A stretch of DNA of 32,060 nt from an uncultured Bacteroidales bacterium (GCA_937899265.1 CALBPV010000077.1:1-32060); one strand, 5' to 3'. Counted from the first letter of the stretch, positions 16,916 through 26,438 are shown. Numbers and translations are program-made. The notes: generated by a model from the letters alone, not told the origin.

Positions 16916-18664
16916 TTATTCTACGCCGTATGCAGGTTTTTGATCGAGCAGTTCGTTGAGTTGCACATCCTGGTGAGGATAAGGCAGATAACGTTTCTCG
17001 GCATTGAGCCAGTTAGTGCGCACCACGATGTACTTACCCTCGGCGGCGCTGTAGATGGCCTGATTGAGGAGGTAGTTGATGTTGGAGGCGGCATTGGCGT
17101 TCTGACGCTCGGCGTGGCGCAGGAGGTCGAACCAGCGCTTGCCTTCCCAGACTGACTCGCGGGCTTCCTCCTGAAGGATGAACTGTTCCATCGAGGAGCA
17201 GTCGAGGTCATTGGCCGTGAATGCGGGTGTCTCGCCTGCGTTGAGCTGGTCCCAGTAGTCAATGGTGACGGTGCCCAAATCGGTGGCATCGGTCGCACAG
17301 GCACGGTCGCGCACCTTGAACACCGACATATATGCCTCGGAGAGCATCGTGAGATCCTGTCCGTTGAGCCAGGCGAGCTGGTTGAGAGCCTCAGCCTTCA
17401 TCAGATAGATGTCGGCAAGACGATAGACAAGGACATTCTTGACATACTCGGAAACCGTGGGGATGTAGTCGGACGAAAGCGTCGTTGTGCCGCCTATCTT
17501 CCAGCAGACGGGAGAGTTCATGAGGTAGGAGAACGTACGACGCACGTCGTGATACCAAATGTAACTGGAGATATTGTTCTGCGAAGAGGGGAACCAGCCA
17601 TCGGTAAGATTGGAGGTGTTAACCGTCATGTAAGGCTTGCCTCCGTTGACGAACCTGTTCCACAAGGCCGACACAGCCTCATAGGAATCGGCCTGAAGCT
17701 CGAAGATAGACTCCGAACTGTTGCCTTTGACATACAACTCGTTGAAACAGTCGTTGATTGACGACTGGCTGAGAATGTAGAAACAGGAGTCCGCATGGGT
17801 CTGAGCATCGGCGAGGATTTCGCTGTAGCCCGATGTCTCGGCGACCACCGTCTTATCGACAGGTACCAAAGCGAACTGTCCGGACTCTATAATCGAGTTG
17901 CAGAGAGTGACACAGTTCTTATAGGCTGCGGTCTGGGTCGTCTGATCGGTCGAGTAGGCACCCTTCATGCGATACATGTCGGCAAGAAGAGCGTAAAGGA
18001 AATACATGGTGGCCTGTCCCTTGTTCTCAGCAACCTTGAGGTTGCTGTAAGAGTAGGGTAGATAGCCTTCGGAACGCACGGCTTCAAGGTCGGTGATGAG
18101 GGCGTTGAGGATGTCCAACTGCGATGAAGGTGCGCAGTTGCGGTCGGTCTCGTCGCTGAAATAGGCCGTGGTGATGTAGGGTACATCCTTCCAAAGACGG
18201 ATGAGGTAGAAGTACATCCACGCACGCATCACACGGGCTTGAGCCTTGTAAATCTCACATTGCTTCCGGGTGAACGACTGGTCTGTCTCAAGTGCCTTGT
18301 CGGCATAATCCAGAAGCATGTTGCAGTTGTTGATGGTCCAATAATAGTCAGACCACTGACAATAGGCGTTGGTCGAAATGATGTTGCCTTCCTTAATCTG
18401 GTTGAAGGCTGCTACTTGGGCCGTGACGCCAGTGGACATCGCGTCAGCCATCATCTCCGACTGGATGAAACGCGTCTCAGCCGAGGAAAGCGCCGAAGCG
18501 TAGATGCCAGTCATGGCGGCCTTGACGTCAGCCTCCGACTGCCAGTATTCGTCGGCGGGCACCGAGTTCTCGGGCTTGAGCTCGAGCCAGTCGTTGCAAG
18601 ACGACAGAGAAACCGCCGTGCCCAAAAGAAGGGCGAAAGTCAGAATCTTATTCATAGATTTCAT
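16916..18664 (-). CDS. SusD/RagB-family surface lipoprotein (SusD-1)
   Basis: A classical 582-aa SusD, the ligand-capturing lid of SusC-1. The signal peptide ends at lipobox SLSSC (C23), followed by NDWLELKPENSVPADEYW, the SusD N-terminal pattern. TPR-like helices follow (AQARVMRAWMYFYLIRLW with DVPYI), and the C-terminal segment has EEARESVWEGKRWFDLLRH and the ending KRYLPYPHQDVQLN. ATG at 18664 or 18655 (MNKIL) are both possible; the inner one gives a 21-bp gap to SusC-1 like the neighbouring junctions. It follows SusC-1 and precedes FAS1-B in one operon. Substrate unknown; no glycan- or peptide-cleaving enzyme lies nearby. Confidence 0.95.
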   Translation of the reverse strand: MKSMNKILTFALLLGTAVSLSSCNDWLELKPENSVPADEYWQSEADVKAAMTGIYASALSSAETRFIQSEMMADAMSTGVTAQVAAFNQIKEGNIISTNAYCQWSDYYWTINNCNMLLDYADKALETDQSFTRKQCEIYKAQARVMRAWMYFYLIRLWKDVPYITTAYFSDETDRNCAPSSQLDILNALITDLEAVRSEGYLPYSYSNLKVAENKGQATMYFLYALLADMYRMKGAYSTDQTTQTAAYKNCVTLCNSIIESGQFALVPVDKTVVAETSGYSEILADAQTHADSCFYILSQSSINDCFNELYVKGNSSESIFELQADSYEAVSALWNRFVNGGKPYMTVNTSNLTDGWFPSSQNNISSYIWYHDVRRTFSYLMNSPVCWKIGGTTTLSSDYIPTVSEYVKNVLVYRLADIYLMKAEALNQLAWLNGQDLTMLSEAYMSVFKVRDRACATDATDLGTVTIDYWDQLNAGETPAFTANDLDCSSMEQFILQEEARESVWEGKRWFDLLRHAERQNANAASNINYLLNQAIYSAAEGKYIVVRTNWLNAEKRYLPYPHQDVQLNELLDQKPAYGVE

Positions 18665-18676
18665 AGAAAGCTTGAT

Positions 18677-21600
18677 TTAGAACTTGAGATTGATACCAAG
18701 GGTGTAATCACGCGAACGGGGCGTGTTGGCTTCGTCGTAACCGGGGTTGGTGGCATTCGAGATGGAAACCTCGGGGTCCATGCCTTCGTACTTAGACCAG
18801 CACCAGATGTTGCTGACCTGAAGGTAGAAGCGGGCATCGCTGATGAATGTGCCCTGCAACCAGTCCTTAGGCATCGTCCAAGAGAGCGTGGCCGTCTTGA
18901 AACGGAGGAAGGAACCGTCCTCGACATAGCGTGAAGAAGGTAGCGTGTTGTAGGTAGTGCTTGAAGAGTAACATGCGCGAGGCAGGAGGTCGCCGGGCAC
19001 GTTGCCGGCTGCTATCTCTTCATTGGTATATTCGTGACGCCAGCGGCGCAAAACGGAGATGGCCTGATTGTCGAAGCCTGTCATGGCCTCCAGTTTGGCC
19101 TTGGCCAGGTTGACCACGTCGTTGCCGTAACGGAAATTGAAGAACGTGTTGAGGGTGAATGCCTTGTAGCGCACGTTAAAACCGAAACCGCCGGTAAAGA
19201 GAGGCATGCCGTTGCCAAGATAGACAACGTCCTGTTCGTTGATGTTACCGTCGTGGTTCTGGTCTTTGTATTTGGCATCGCCGGCCTGGAACGTATAGTC
19301 GGCGGTGGGGTAGTTGAAGCGCATATAGACAGGCTCCCGTTCTCCCTTGCTGTTGTATGTGTAAATCTTGTTGCCGTTGGCATCGCGGGCGATGGTCTGG
19401 TCGGTATTGAGATATACGCCCTCGTATTCATAGCCGTAGAACGAGCCGAGAGGCTGTCCGCCGAGCAAGAGCGTGGGATAGTAGCCTGTAACGGTGTTGG
19501 CGGTCCAGCTACCCGAGGTCTCAAGGTCATCCTTGAGTTCGTTCTCATTGCGGGCGAAGTTGCCGCTCACCTTGATGTTCCAGTCTTTGTTCTTGTAAAT
19601 CTGCCAGTCGGCATCGAATTCCCAACCGGTATTCTTCATACCTGTGTTGTTGATGAACAAAGCCTTGGAGAAACCAGTGGAAGTGGGAATCGCACGATTC
19701 TTCTGAATCAACTGGTCGGAGTTCTTGTAGTACCACTCCAAGTGGGCGTTGACCGTATTGTCGAGGAAGCCGAGGTCGATACCGGCGTTGAATGAACGGG
19801 TACGCTCCCACTTCAAGCTTGAGAGCTGCAGGCCGCTCTGGTAGGTGCCTATGCTGCCGAGATATGAGGTGGCATAGGTTGTGTAGGCTGCCTGCGAAGC
19901 GTAGGTAGTGAGGGCTCTGGAGGAACCCGACTCACCGTAGCTGAAGCGGAGAGAACCTTCGGAGAGACTTATCTTCTTGGCAAAATTGTCCATCCAGGGT
20001 TCGCTCGAGAAACGCCAGCGCCCCGAGACGGAGGGATAGAAAGCGAAACGGTTGCCGTCACCGAACTTCGAGGAACCTTCATAACTGCCGGCAAATGAAA
20101 GTATGTAACGGTCAAGGGCAGAATACTGGGTCTGAATAAAGGCCGAGATTGTACGTTCCTGCGTCGAGTAGGAACTCAGGTTGGAACTCGTTCCTGCCAC
20201 GAGACCTCCGGTCGAGGGATCGGTCAGATTGACAGATGCAGTGTTGGATGTTGTGAACGAACCGCCTTTGCTGGTCACATCGTAGGTATTGAGACCAAGC
20301 ACAATCTGAAGATTCTGTTTCTCACCGATGTTGGGTGTGAAGAACAATTTGTTGTAGGTCTGGAACGTGAAGGCCTCACTGTCCTGATCGCGTGCCACGT
20401 TGACGGTGTTCTCCGTCCAAGGACGGCCTGTGGCCGACTGGGGCACGAACGCGGTCTTCTTCTCATTGAAGATATCGAAGGATATGTCGAACTGGTAACG
20501 CAACCACGTCAAGGGGCGGTAAATCAACGACAACTTCGGGATGGTACGGTTGGCTTTCGTGTTGTAGAAACCCTCGTTGGCCATTGCCACGGGGTTGTAG
20601 GGATTGGTGTAGGCACCTTTCCAATAGCTGCCAGAGAGGTCGGTGGCCGGCGTGAAGTAGTTGTCGGTGAGATTGCCGAGTTCGTCATACTCGAACACTG
20701 ACATGTTGGGAGCACGCGAGAAAGCCTGTGAGAGTACGTTGGTTGTGCTCTTGAGGTAGGTCACGTAGTTGCGGTCGGTATTCGAGTTGGTGTAGTCCAT
20801 CGATGCCTTGAACATCAGTTTCTCAGAGATGTTGTAATCGACATTCACACGAGTCTGAAAACGGTCGTATGCCTCGCCGATGATGACACCGTCGGCATTG
20901 TAGTAGGAGACGGACGCATAGTACTTGGCCTTCTGTGTGCCGCCCGAGATGGAGAGGGTGTGGTCTTGCGTCCAGCCGAGTTGCGACACCTCGTCATACC
21001 AGTCGGTCGATTGGCCGTAGTTATAGTAGTTGTAGAGGTTATTGGCATCGTTGGCGAGCTGAGGATAGGAAACGGGGTCGAATGTACGGCCTGCATTGAA
21101 GAACTCGTCCATGATGAGCGTGGTATATTCGTCGCCGTTGAGCACCTTCATTCCACGTCCCTTGATGGACATCGAACCCTTGAAGGCGTATGCCACGGTA
21201 GGCTTCGAAACCGTACCGCGCTTTGTGTTAATCAAGAGCACGCCATTGGCACCCTTCGAACCGTAGATGGCCGTAGCGGCGGCATCCTTGAGGACGGTAA
21301 TATCCTTGATGTCGGAGGGTGAGATGTTCAGCATGGTGGCATAGTCGTTCTCATCGGCGGTCGAGAAGTCGAAGTCCGAGGAGATAGAAGTCTCGTAGGG
21401 GAAGCCATCGACCACGATGAGAGGCTCGGACGAACCGTTGAGCGACGTGGTGCCGCGCACACGGATGGACATTCCGGCACCGGGGGCACCTGAGGTGGCG
21501 ACCATATCGACACCGGCCACACGACCCTGAAGGGCATCGGTGGCATCTGAGACGGCGAGGTCTTCCAGTTCGGACATGTCAATCTTCTTCGACGATGTGG

Positions 21601-22003
21601 TGATGTCGCGTTCGTTGATGTTCAACATACCGGTCTCGGCCTTGCGGGCTGCTACGATTTCGACATCCTTGAGAGCCACGGTCTCCTCCTTGAGGGTAAT
21701 GTTATAGACTGTCTTGTCGGCTGTGATGGGCATCGACTGCTTGGTGTAGCCTGTGAACGACACCACCAGCATATCGCCGGCCATGACGACATCCGAGAGG
21801 GAGAAACTGCCGTCGAAGTTGGTCTGCATACCTCCCTTGATACGTCCGTCCTTGTTCTGCCACGTCACATTGGCACCGTACATGGGTTCATTGAAAGTAC
21901 CATCCATGATGACACCGCGAATCAGCGTCTGCTGGGCAGATGCGGAGAGAGGCATTACACTCAGAAGAATGAGCAATAGGATTTTATTGAAAATCTGTTT
22001 CAT
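18677..22003 (-). CDS. SusC/RagA-family TonB-dependent outer-membrane transporter (SusC-1)
   Basis: An 1108-aa outer-membrane importer. Residues 1-23 are a signal peptide (LSASA|QQT), about 27-107 a carboxypeptidase-regulatory-like domain, 113-120 DVEIVAAR at the TonB-box position, about 140-255 the plug (LIVVDGFPYE, then DAAATAIYGSKGANGVLLINTK), and then a large barrel ending RDYTLGINLKF. There is no STN domain. The C-terminal GMDPEVSISNATNPGYDE resembles many SusC proteins that act on glycans or peptides, but it does not resolve the substrate. It starts 25 bp after FAS1-A and is followed by SusD-1. It is clearly diverged from SusC-2 in loops and ending, so the two are not a recent copy. Confidence 0.96.
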   Translation of the reverse strand: MKQIFNKILLLILLSVMPLSASAQQTLIRGVIMDGTFNEPMYGANVTWQNKDGRIKGGMQTNFDGSFSLSDVVMAGDMLVVSFTGYTKQSMPITADKTVYNITLKEETVALKDVEIVAARKAETGMLNINERDITTSSKKIDMSELEDLAVSDATDALQGRVAGVDMVATSGAPGAGMSIRVRGTTSLNGSSEPLIVVDGFPYETSISSDFDFSTADENDYATMLNISPSDIKDITVLKDAAATAIYGSKGANGVLLINTKRGTVSKPTVAYAFKGSMSIKGRGMKVLNGDEYTTLIMDEFFNAGRTFDPVSYPQLANDANNLYNYYNYGQSTDWYDEVSQLGWTQDHTLSISGGTQKAKYYASVSYYNADGVIIGEAYDRFQTRVNVDYNISEKLMFKASMDYTNSNTDRNYVTYLKSTTNVLSQAFSRAPNMSVFEYDELGNLTDNYFTPATDLSGSYWKGAYTNPYNPVAMANEGFYNTKANRTIPKLSLIYRPLTWLRYQFDISFDIFNEKKTAFVPQSATGRPWTENTVNVARDQDSEAFTFQTYNKLFFTPNIGEKQNLQIVLGLNTYDVTSKGGSFTTSNTASVNLTDPSTGGLVAGTSSNLSSYSTQERTISAFIQTQYSALDRYILSFAGSYEGSSKFGDGNRFAFYPSVSGRWRFSSEPWMDNFAKKISLSEGSLRFSYGESGSSRALTTYASQAAYTTYATSYLGSIGTYQSGLQLSSLKWERTRSFNAGIDLGFLDNTVNAHLEWYYKNSDQLIQKNRAIPTSTGFSKALFINNTGMKNTGWEFDADWQIYKNKDWNIKVSGNFARNENELKDDLETSGSWTANTVTGYYPTLLLGGQPLGSFYGYEYEGVYLNTDQTIARDANGNKIYTYNSKGEREPVYMRFNYPTADYTFQAGDAKYKDQNHDGNINEQDVVYLGNGMPLFTGGFGFNVRYKAFTLNTFFNFRYGNDVVNLAKAKLEAMTGFDNQAISVLRRWRHEYTNEEIAAGNVPGDLLPRACYSSSTTYNTLPSSRYVEDGSFLRFKTATLSWTMPKDWLQGTFISDARFYLQVSNIWCWSKYEGMDPEVSISNATNPGYDEANTPRSRDYTLGINLKF

Positions 22004-22028
22004 ATCTTACAAGAGTATTATTCTATGA

Positions 22029-24812
22029 TTATTTATTTGGATTATCCGTGATGCGATAGAGGATAAATCCGTCGAGGGAGTGGATGATACAACGAGGTGC
22101 AATGACGTTGCTCTGACCCAGCCGGCGCACGACCGCATTGGAGAAGAGCGCGCCATTGGCACCGAAGATTTCGTTGCCGTTGAGAGCGTCAGCCATAACC
22201 TGACCGCCGGAGTTGGTGCGGTCGGCACCTTCGAATATGAGTTTGCCGCCCTGCTTATACACCGTCATATTGACGCGGGCTGTACCGGACATGAAGTCCT
22301 CCCACTCGTCGGTAATGGGCTTGTAGTTGGTGCCCACGGGGAAGGATGTGATGGGCTCTACGATGTTGACATCCCAGACATTGCTCTCATAGAGGGCATC
22401 GGCACCATCGTCTGCGAAGGCATCGTCCACAATCATATAGGAACTTACATAGATGGAAGCTGTATCGTAGTAGTTGTAGGAGCCGTCATCGGCCACCAAC
22501 TGAATGCGGTCGGGATTGAACATCAGGCCGTTGTCGATACAATACTGGAGCGCTTCGTCGGTGGGAATCAGCATGGTGCAGAGACCCGAGCCGGGGAAGA
22601 CGGGAGCAGCGATGTTGGAATTGTTGCCCGACGTGGCCTGCTTCAGATACTTGTAGAAGATGGAGTGCTGGGGCTGAGCCGAAGCCGAGTCGGCGCGCAG
22701 GTACTGCACGACGGCACTCATCACGCTGGCGGCACTCGTGGCCTCCTGATAGTAAGTCAGTCCGTTCTTGTCGAACGATGAGTTGGTCGAGGAGTACGAC
22801 AGGGGCGTGGCACCGTCAACTGCGATATAAACGTTACCGTTGACATAGTTGCTGTAGGTGGGGTCTTTGGTCACTGCCGTGTAGAAGCCGGATGTTGGCT
22901 CGAGAGTCTGGGGCATGTGGTCGAGAGCTGTCTCGCCTTCTGCCACCTTATCGACGGGGTCGGAGCTGATGCCGAAGATGGACTGGATGATAATCTCGTC
23001 CATGCCGTTCACGACGTTGCCGGTCTTCTTGTATCGAATGACATCGCCGTTGTAGGTATTGGTGTAAGCCCAGCCGCCGTAAGCGCCTGCAAGGGGATCC
23101 ACCGTGAAGTCGAGTGCGTCAGCCGTATCGCGTTCCACGAAGCCGCGCAGCGACATCGCGTTGAGGTAGCTGCTTACCGACACGACATCCGAGTTGTAAT
23201 AACCCGCATTGGCGGCATCGTAGTAAATGCCGTCCCATGTCTTCATGTTGGCATCGGAATAGAGGATGAGATTATAGTTCTTGTTGGCCATGTTGCTGTA
23301 CTTCGACATCAGCATGTCGCCGTAGGCCGATGTACGGTAGGTGGTGCCGAAAATCATCCAGTCGTTCGAATAGTCGGGGTCGAGCAGCATGCGTGAACCC
23401 ACGCCTTCGAAGGCGGCTGTCTTGGGCATCACGCTGGTGATGTGATAGACACCATTGGAAGCGAACGCCGAGTTCACCACGGCATCTGAGAAGGCACTGC
23501 CGCCCATGGCGTAGCGCACATACTCGTTCGAGCCGACTTCATTCTGGGCCGTGCCGAAATGGCTGGGCCAGATGATGCCGTTGGCGAAGATGGACTTGAA
23601 GAGGGTAGGGAGCACGTCCTCCGAAAGCCGGTTGATAGCGCGATCCCAATCGCTGCTGCCCACATACTTGAGGATGCGGCCGTTCATATAGTCGTTGAAC
23701 ACAGCAGTGGTGGGCAGGAAGAGGGTGGCTCCTGAATTGTAGGAGTCATCGGTCTCGCTGCTCCCGGTATATTGTTCAATATTGGGCCAGAAAGGCATGT
23801 TGTCACCATTGATACCGCGGACGCGGAAATTTTCGGACGTGAGATTATATCCGGGATATGCCTTGTCGAAATAGTGGAGTGCAGCCGTGTTCTCATCGTA
23901 GGTGAGGAAAGTATAGTTGCCGTCCGATCCGATGTGGGTGTAGAGTTGCTTGAGTTCCTTCCATGCTCCCTGTTTGGCCTGCGTGGGAAGCAGCGGGTCG
24001 GAGGCAGACATCTCTCCGTATTCCATAATCATGTGGTCGAGGTTCTTGAGGGGCATCTCCACCTTGTCGATGATGTGAATCACACCATTCGAACAGTAGA
24101 GGTCACCGCCGTATTCTGTGCCCGCGTCCTGAATGGCTGCGCCCAGCATGTTGCCGTACTGGCTCCACGTTTGGTCGGGATAAAAATAGGTGTAGTCAGC
24201 AGTCGAGATACCGTTGCCCTTGAAGTAGTTCTGCGAAAAGACGGGCAGGTAGCGGTAGTTGTGCCAATCCTTGACCCAAGTGGTCGAACCTCCGGGATAG
24301 TTATACACCCAAATGGAGTCGCCCTTGTAGAGGTCGCGCTCCAAGGTCTCGTAGGCTGGGGTCTGATGTTTGTAGGCCACACCTCTCTCCCAAGTGTTGG
24401 CACCCTTGAGCACATTGCCCAGAGAATCACAGGGATACTGATTGTAAAGCATCGTCGAAGAGATGAAGTCCGAGATTACATCCGTCGGGATGTCGTCGAT
24501 GGACTTGTAACCATAGGGATTGTCTGCAAAGAAAGCCTTAAAAGCAGCATCCGTAGGCACGAAGAATGTGTAACTACCTGACCCTTCCAGCTGTTTGGAG
24601 AAGAGGGTCTTCTGGGTCAACTGAATGTACGTCTGGCAATCGGAGCGCGAAGAGAGCACATCGATAGCAGCTGGTTCCAGCCAACCTGGACGTTCATAAT
24701 ATTCATCGAACTCGTCCTTACAGCTTGTCGCTGCAAGACCCAGTAGCAAAGCTACCGGCAAGCCTTTGAACATGAACCTGCGAAATTCACCTTGAAATTT
24801 CATGCTGTTCAT
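22029..24812 (-). CDS. Large multi-FAS1 surface lipoprotein (FAS1-A), first gene of the operon
   Basis: A 927-aa lipoprotein. The signal ends at lipobox LAATSC (C31), followed by KDEFDEYYE, an acidic run fitting surface export. Up to four FAS1-like domains can be traced: about 51-255 (H1 GSYTFFVPTDAAFKAFF; H2 SNGVIHIIDKVEMPL, both strong), about 270-464 (ATLFLPTTAVFNDYM; SNGVYHITSVMP), a degenerate one at about 490-690 (YNLILYSDANM; GNVYIAVDG), and about 690-920 (LCTMLIPTDEALQYCI; RCIIHSLDGFILY). Start: ATG at 24812; the codon before it is TTG, and MKFQG or MFKGL further in are alternatives. It lies just downstream of the promoter at 24900-24930 and 25 bp before SusC-1. Ligand binding or adhesion is inferred from the FAS1 family. 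Confidence 0.88.
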   Translation of the reverse strand: MNSMKFQGEFRRFMFKGLPVALLLGLAATSCKDEFDEYYERPGWLEPAAIDVLSSRSDCQTYIQLTQKTLFSKQLEGSGSYTFFVPTDAAFKAFFADNPYGYKSIDDIPTDVISDFISSTMLYNQYPCDSLGNVLKGANTWERGVAYKHQTPAYETLERDLYKGDSIWVYNYPGGSTTWVKDWHNYRYLPVFSQNYFKGNGISTADYTYFYPDQTWSQYGNMLGAAIQDAGTEYGGDLYCSNGVIHIIDKVEMPLKNLDHMIMEYGEMSASDPLLPTQAKQGAWKELKQLYTHIGSDGNYTFLTYDENTAALHYFDKAYPGYNLTSENFRVRGINGDNMPFWPNIEQYTGSSETDDSYNSGATLFLPTTAVFNDYMNGRILKYVGSSDWDRAINRLSEDVLPTLFKSIFANGIIWPSHFGTAQNEVGSNEYVRYAMGGSAFSDAVVNSAFASNGVYHITSVMPKTAAFEGVGSRMLLDPDYSNDWMIFGTTYRTSAYGDMLMSKYSNMANKNYNLILYSDANMKTWDGIYYDAANAGYYNSDVVSVSSYLNAMSLRGFVERDTADALDFTVDPLAGAYGGWAYTNTYNGDVIRYKKTGNVVNGMDEIIIQSIFGISSDPVDKVAEGETALDHMPQTLEPTSGFYTAVTKDPTYSNYVNGNVYIAVDGATPLSYSSTNSSFDKNGLTYYQEATSAASVMSAVVQYLRADSASAQPQHSIFYKYLKQATSGNNSNIAAPVFPGSGLCTMLIPTDEALQYCIDNGLMFNPDRIQLVADDGSYNYYDTASIYVSSYMIVDDAFADDGADALYESNVWDVNIVEPITSFPVGTNYKPITDEWEDFMSGTARVNMTVYKQGGKLIFEGADRTNSGGQVMADALNGNEIFGANGALFSNAVVRRLGQSNVIAPRCIIHSLDGFILYRITDNPNK

Positions 24813-24899
24813 CAATTTTTATAATTTTGTATTTAAGATATTCATTAAAATCCAATAAATTCGGCGCATGAAACTGCGTTTTTTAATGTTTAAGCGGTT

Positions 24900-24930
24900 C
24901 AAAGTTATGACTTTTTTTTTACATACGGAA
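24900..24930 (-). promoter_or_regulatory. Candidate promoter of the seven-gene FAS1/SusCD operon
   Basis: Read on the minus strand, TAACTTTG (24907-24900) matches the -7 consensus TAnnTTTG. A TTTC lies at about 24930-24927, 19 bp upstream, and a perfect TTTG at 24935-24932 is 24 bp away. Transcription would begin near 24893, giving a leader of about 80 nt. It is the only good match in the gap before the operon. No operator or regulator gene is seen. Confidence 0.6.
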
Positions 24931-24983
24931 ACAAATGTTCCCATTTAGGCCAAGATTTAATAGAAAAATGTGTATTTAAGTTA

Positions 24984-25035
24984 AAAAAATACCGCTTGTT
25001 AACAAATTTGCCCCCGAATTTGTTAACCAAGCGGT
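24984..25035 (-). terminator. Strong terminator of the porPKLMN operon
   Basis: An 18-bp stem, 24991-25008 against 25017-25035 with a single bulged C, has an 8-nt G-rich loop and is followed on the minus strand by ATTTTTTT. It lies 30 bp past the gldN stop codon and insulates the secretion genes from the FAS1/SusCD operon. Confidence 0.88.
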
Positions 25036-25065
25036 TTTCTTTTTTCGATGTAAAAGGTACAGGAA

Positions 25066-26376
25066 CTATCGTCGTGTGCGTCGTGCCGAATGGGCAGCTC
25101 CGGTGCGACTGATATTCTCCTCTTCCTCGGCTTCCTTTGCATCCTTTTCAGCCTCTACAGCCTCCATGTCCACCTCCTCTTTGGTACGGCGATTCTTCTT
25201 GGCTTTGTCCGAGTCATCGGCATCAGCCTCATCGTTGCGGTTGCGACGCGAACGTTTGGCTTTGCGTTCCTTGGCGGCGGCTTTCTTGTCGGCCACTTCC
25301 TCCTCGGTCACCTGAGGCACCCAGATGCTGTCGCCGAAGCCGCGGAGTTCGGCCTCGATGCGCGCACGGGCTATCTTCAGAGAATCGGGGTTGGGATACT
25401 GCTGCATGAGCGAGAGACCGCGCAGGTTCTGCACTTTGTAGATGTCGCCCTCATACTGCCCCAGCGCAAAGTAATCTTCCATTGTGAAGCGGGGAGCCGT
25501 ATTCATACCTTCGCTCACCACCAGATGGTCGCGGAGGAAAGGACGCAGGTCTTCGTAGTTGATCCACATCATGGGATACTTGACCACATCGCCGCCCCAG
25601 TCGCCTGAACGGTGGAGCACGGGACAGATGCACAGAATCTTGGGACCGTACTTCGAAATTTTCTGGTCGAACTCCCAGCGTTCCTTCACGAAATAGGAAA
25701 GCACTTCGTTGGCCGGCACGTCAGCCTCGTCAATTTTATAGACGGGAGCTTGTCCCCTCACGGGCGAGGGTTCGGTAGTGTAGTTGATTTGGAACTTGTC
25801 GAAGATGTCGGCAGCCTTCACCATATATTTCTCGGTGAACATTTCGCGTCCGTCGAGATACTCATAGACCTTGAGCTGATTGGCAGCCATAAGGTCGATG
25901 ATGACGCGAATGAGGCTGGTCATTCCGTCTTGAGGTTCCACTGGATAATAGAGCGAGGCATTGGCTCCTTTCGTGAGGTCGAGTTCTCGATAGACCACAT
26001 GCTGCCAGGGTACATCCGTAGCGTCCTGACGCTGATATTCGTCAAAAGCCTGTTGGCGGAGCGTCTTTCCGTCGGCAACGACAGCGGTCTCCTGTTCGGA
26101 CTTTTTGGCCGCAGCCTTACGGGCCACTGCTGTCTGCTGGGGAGCCGAAGTGTTCTTCTGCTCGGAAGTTTGCGAGGTTTGGGCGGCATCTGCAGGCTTT
26201 GCAGCCGTCTTTTTCGGCTCTTCCTTCTTGGTGTCCTTGGTCTTGGAAGCATCCTTCTTTTCGGTCTTTTCCCGTTTGGGTGTACGGCGCACGGAAACCT
26301 GAGCCGATGCTCCGAAGGAAACAGCGACCGCGAGGGTCAGCAGCAGAAGGAACCTGTGATTGAACTTGATTTTCAT
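25066..26376 (-). CDS. gldN: Type IX secretion ring protein GldN/PorN
   Basis: A periplasmic component that forms the large ring with GldK/PorK beneath the outer membrane and touches the GldM motor shaft. In the 436-aa product, residues 1-25 are a signal peptide (FGASA|QVS), about 27-100 a Lys/Glu/Ala-rich linker, and about 105-375 the conserved domain, with YYPVEPQDGMTSLIRVIIDL, LKVYEYLDGREMFTEKYMV, KILCICPVLHRSGDWGG and YPMMWINYEDLRPFLRDHLV. The C-terminal 60 residues are very highly charged and end SARRTRR. Both charged extensions make it longer than GldN proteins I know (about 300-360 aa). It is the last gene of the porP-K-L-M-N operon, 62 bp after gldM. Confidence 0.93.
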   Translation of the reverse strand: MKIKFNHRFLLLLTLAVAVSFGASAQVSVRRTPKREKTEKKDASKTKDTKKEEPKKTAAKPADAAQTSQTSEQKNTSAPQQTAVARKAAAKKSEQETAVVADGKTLRQQAFDEYQRQDATDVPWQHVVYRELDLTKGANASLYYPVEPQDGMTSLIRVIIDLMAANQLKVYEYLDGREMFTEKYMVKAADIFDKFQINYTTEPSPVRGQAPVYKIDEADVPANEVLSYFVKERWEFDQKISKYGPKILCICPVLHRSGDWGGDVVKYPMMWINYEDLRPFLRDHLVVSEGMNTAPRFTMEDYFALGQYEGDIYKVQNLRGLSLMQQYPNPDSLKIARARIEAELRGFGDSIWVPQVTEEEVADKKAAAKERKAKRSRRNRNDEADADDSDKAKKNRRTKEEVDMEAVEAEKDAKEAEEEENISRTGAAHSARRTRR

Positions 26377-26438
26377 TTTCTTATGGGGTTTGCGGTGAGG
26401 AAGTTTCTCCCGAGAGTTGCTTTCACCGATGGAGATAC

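Noticed and set aside
12876..24812. FAS1 proteins as T9SS cargo
   Set aside because: All three have lipobox signal peptides and none ends in a recognisable type IX C-terminal sorting domain.
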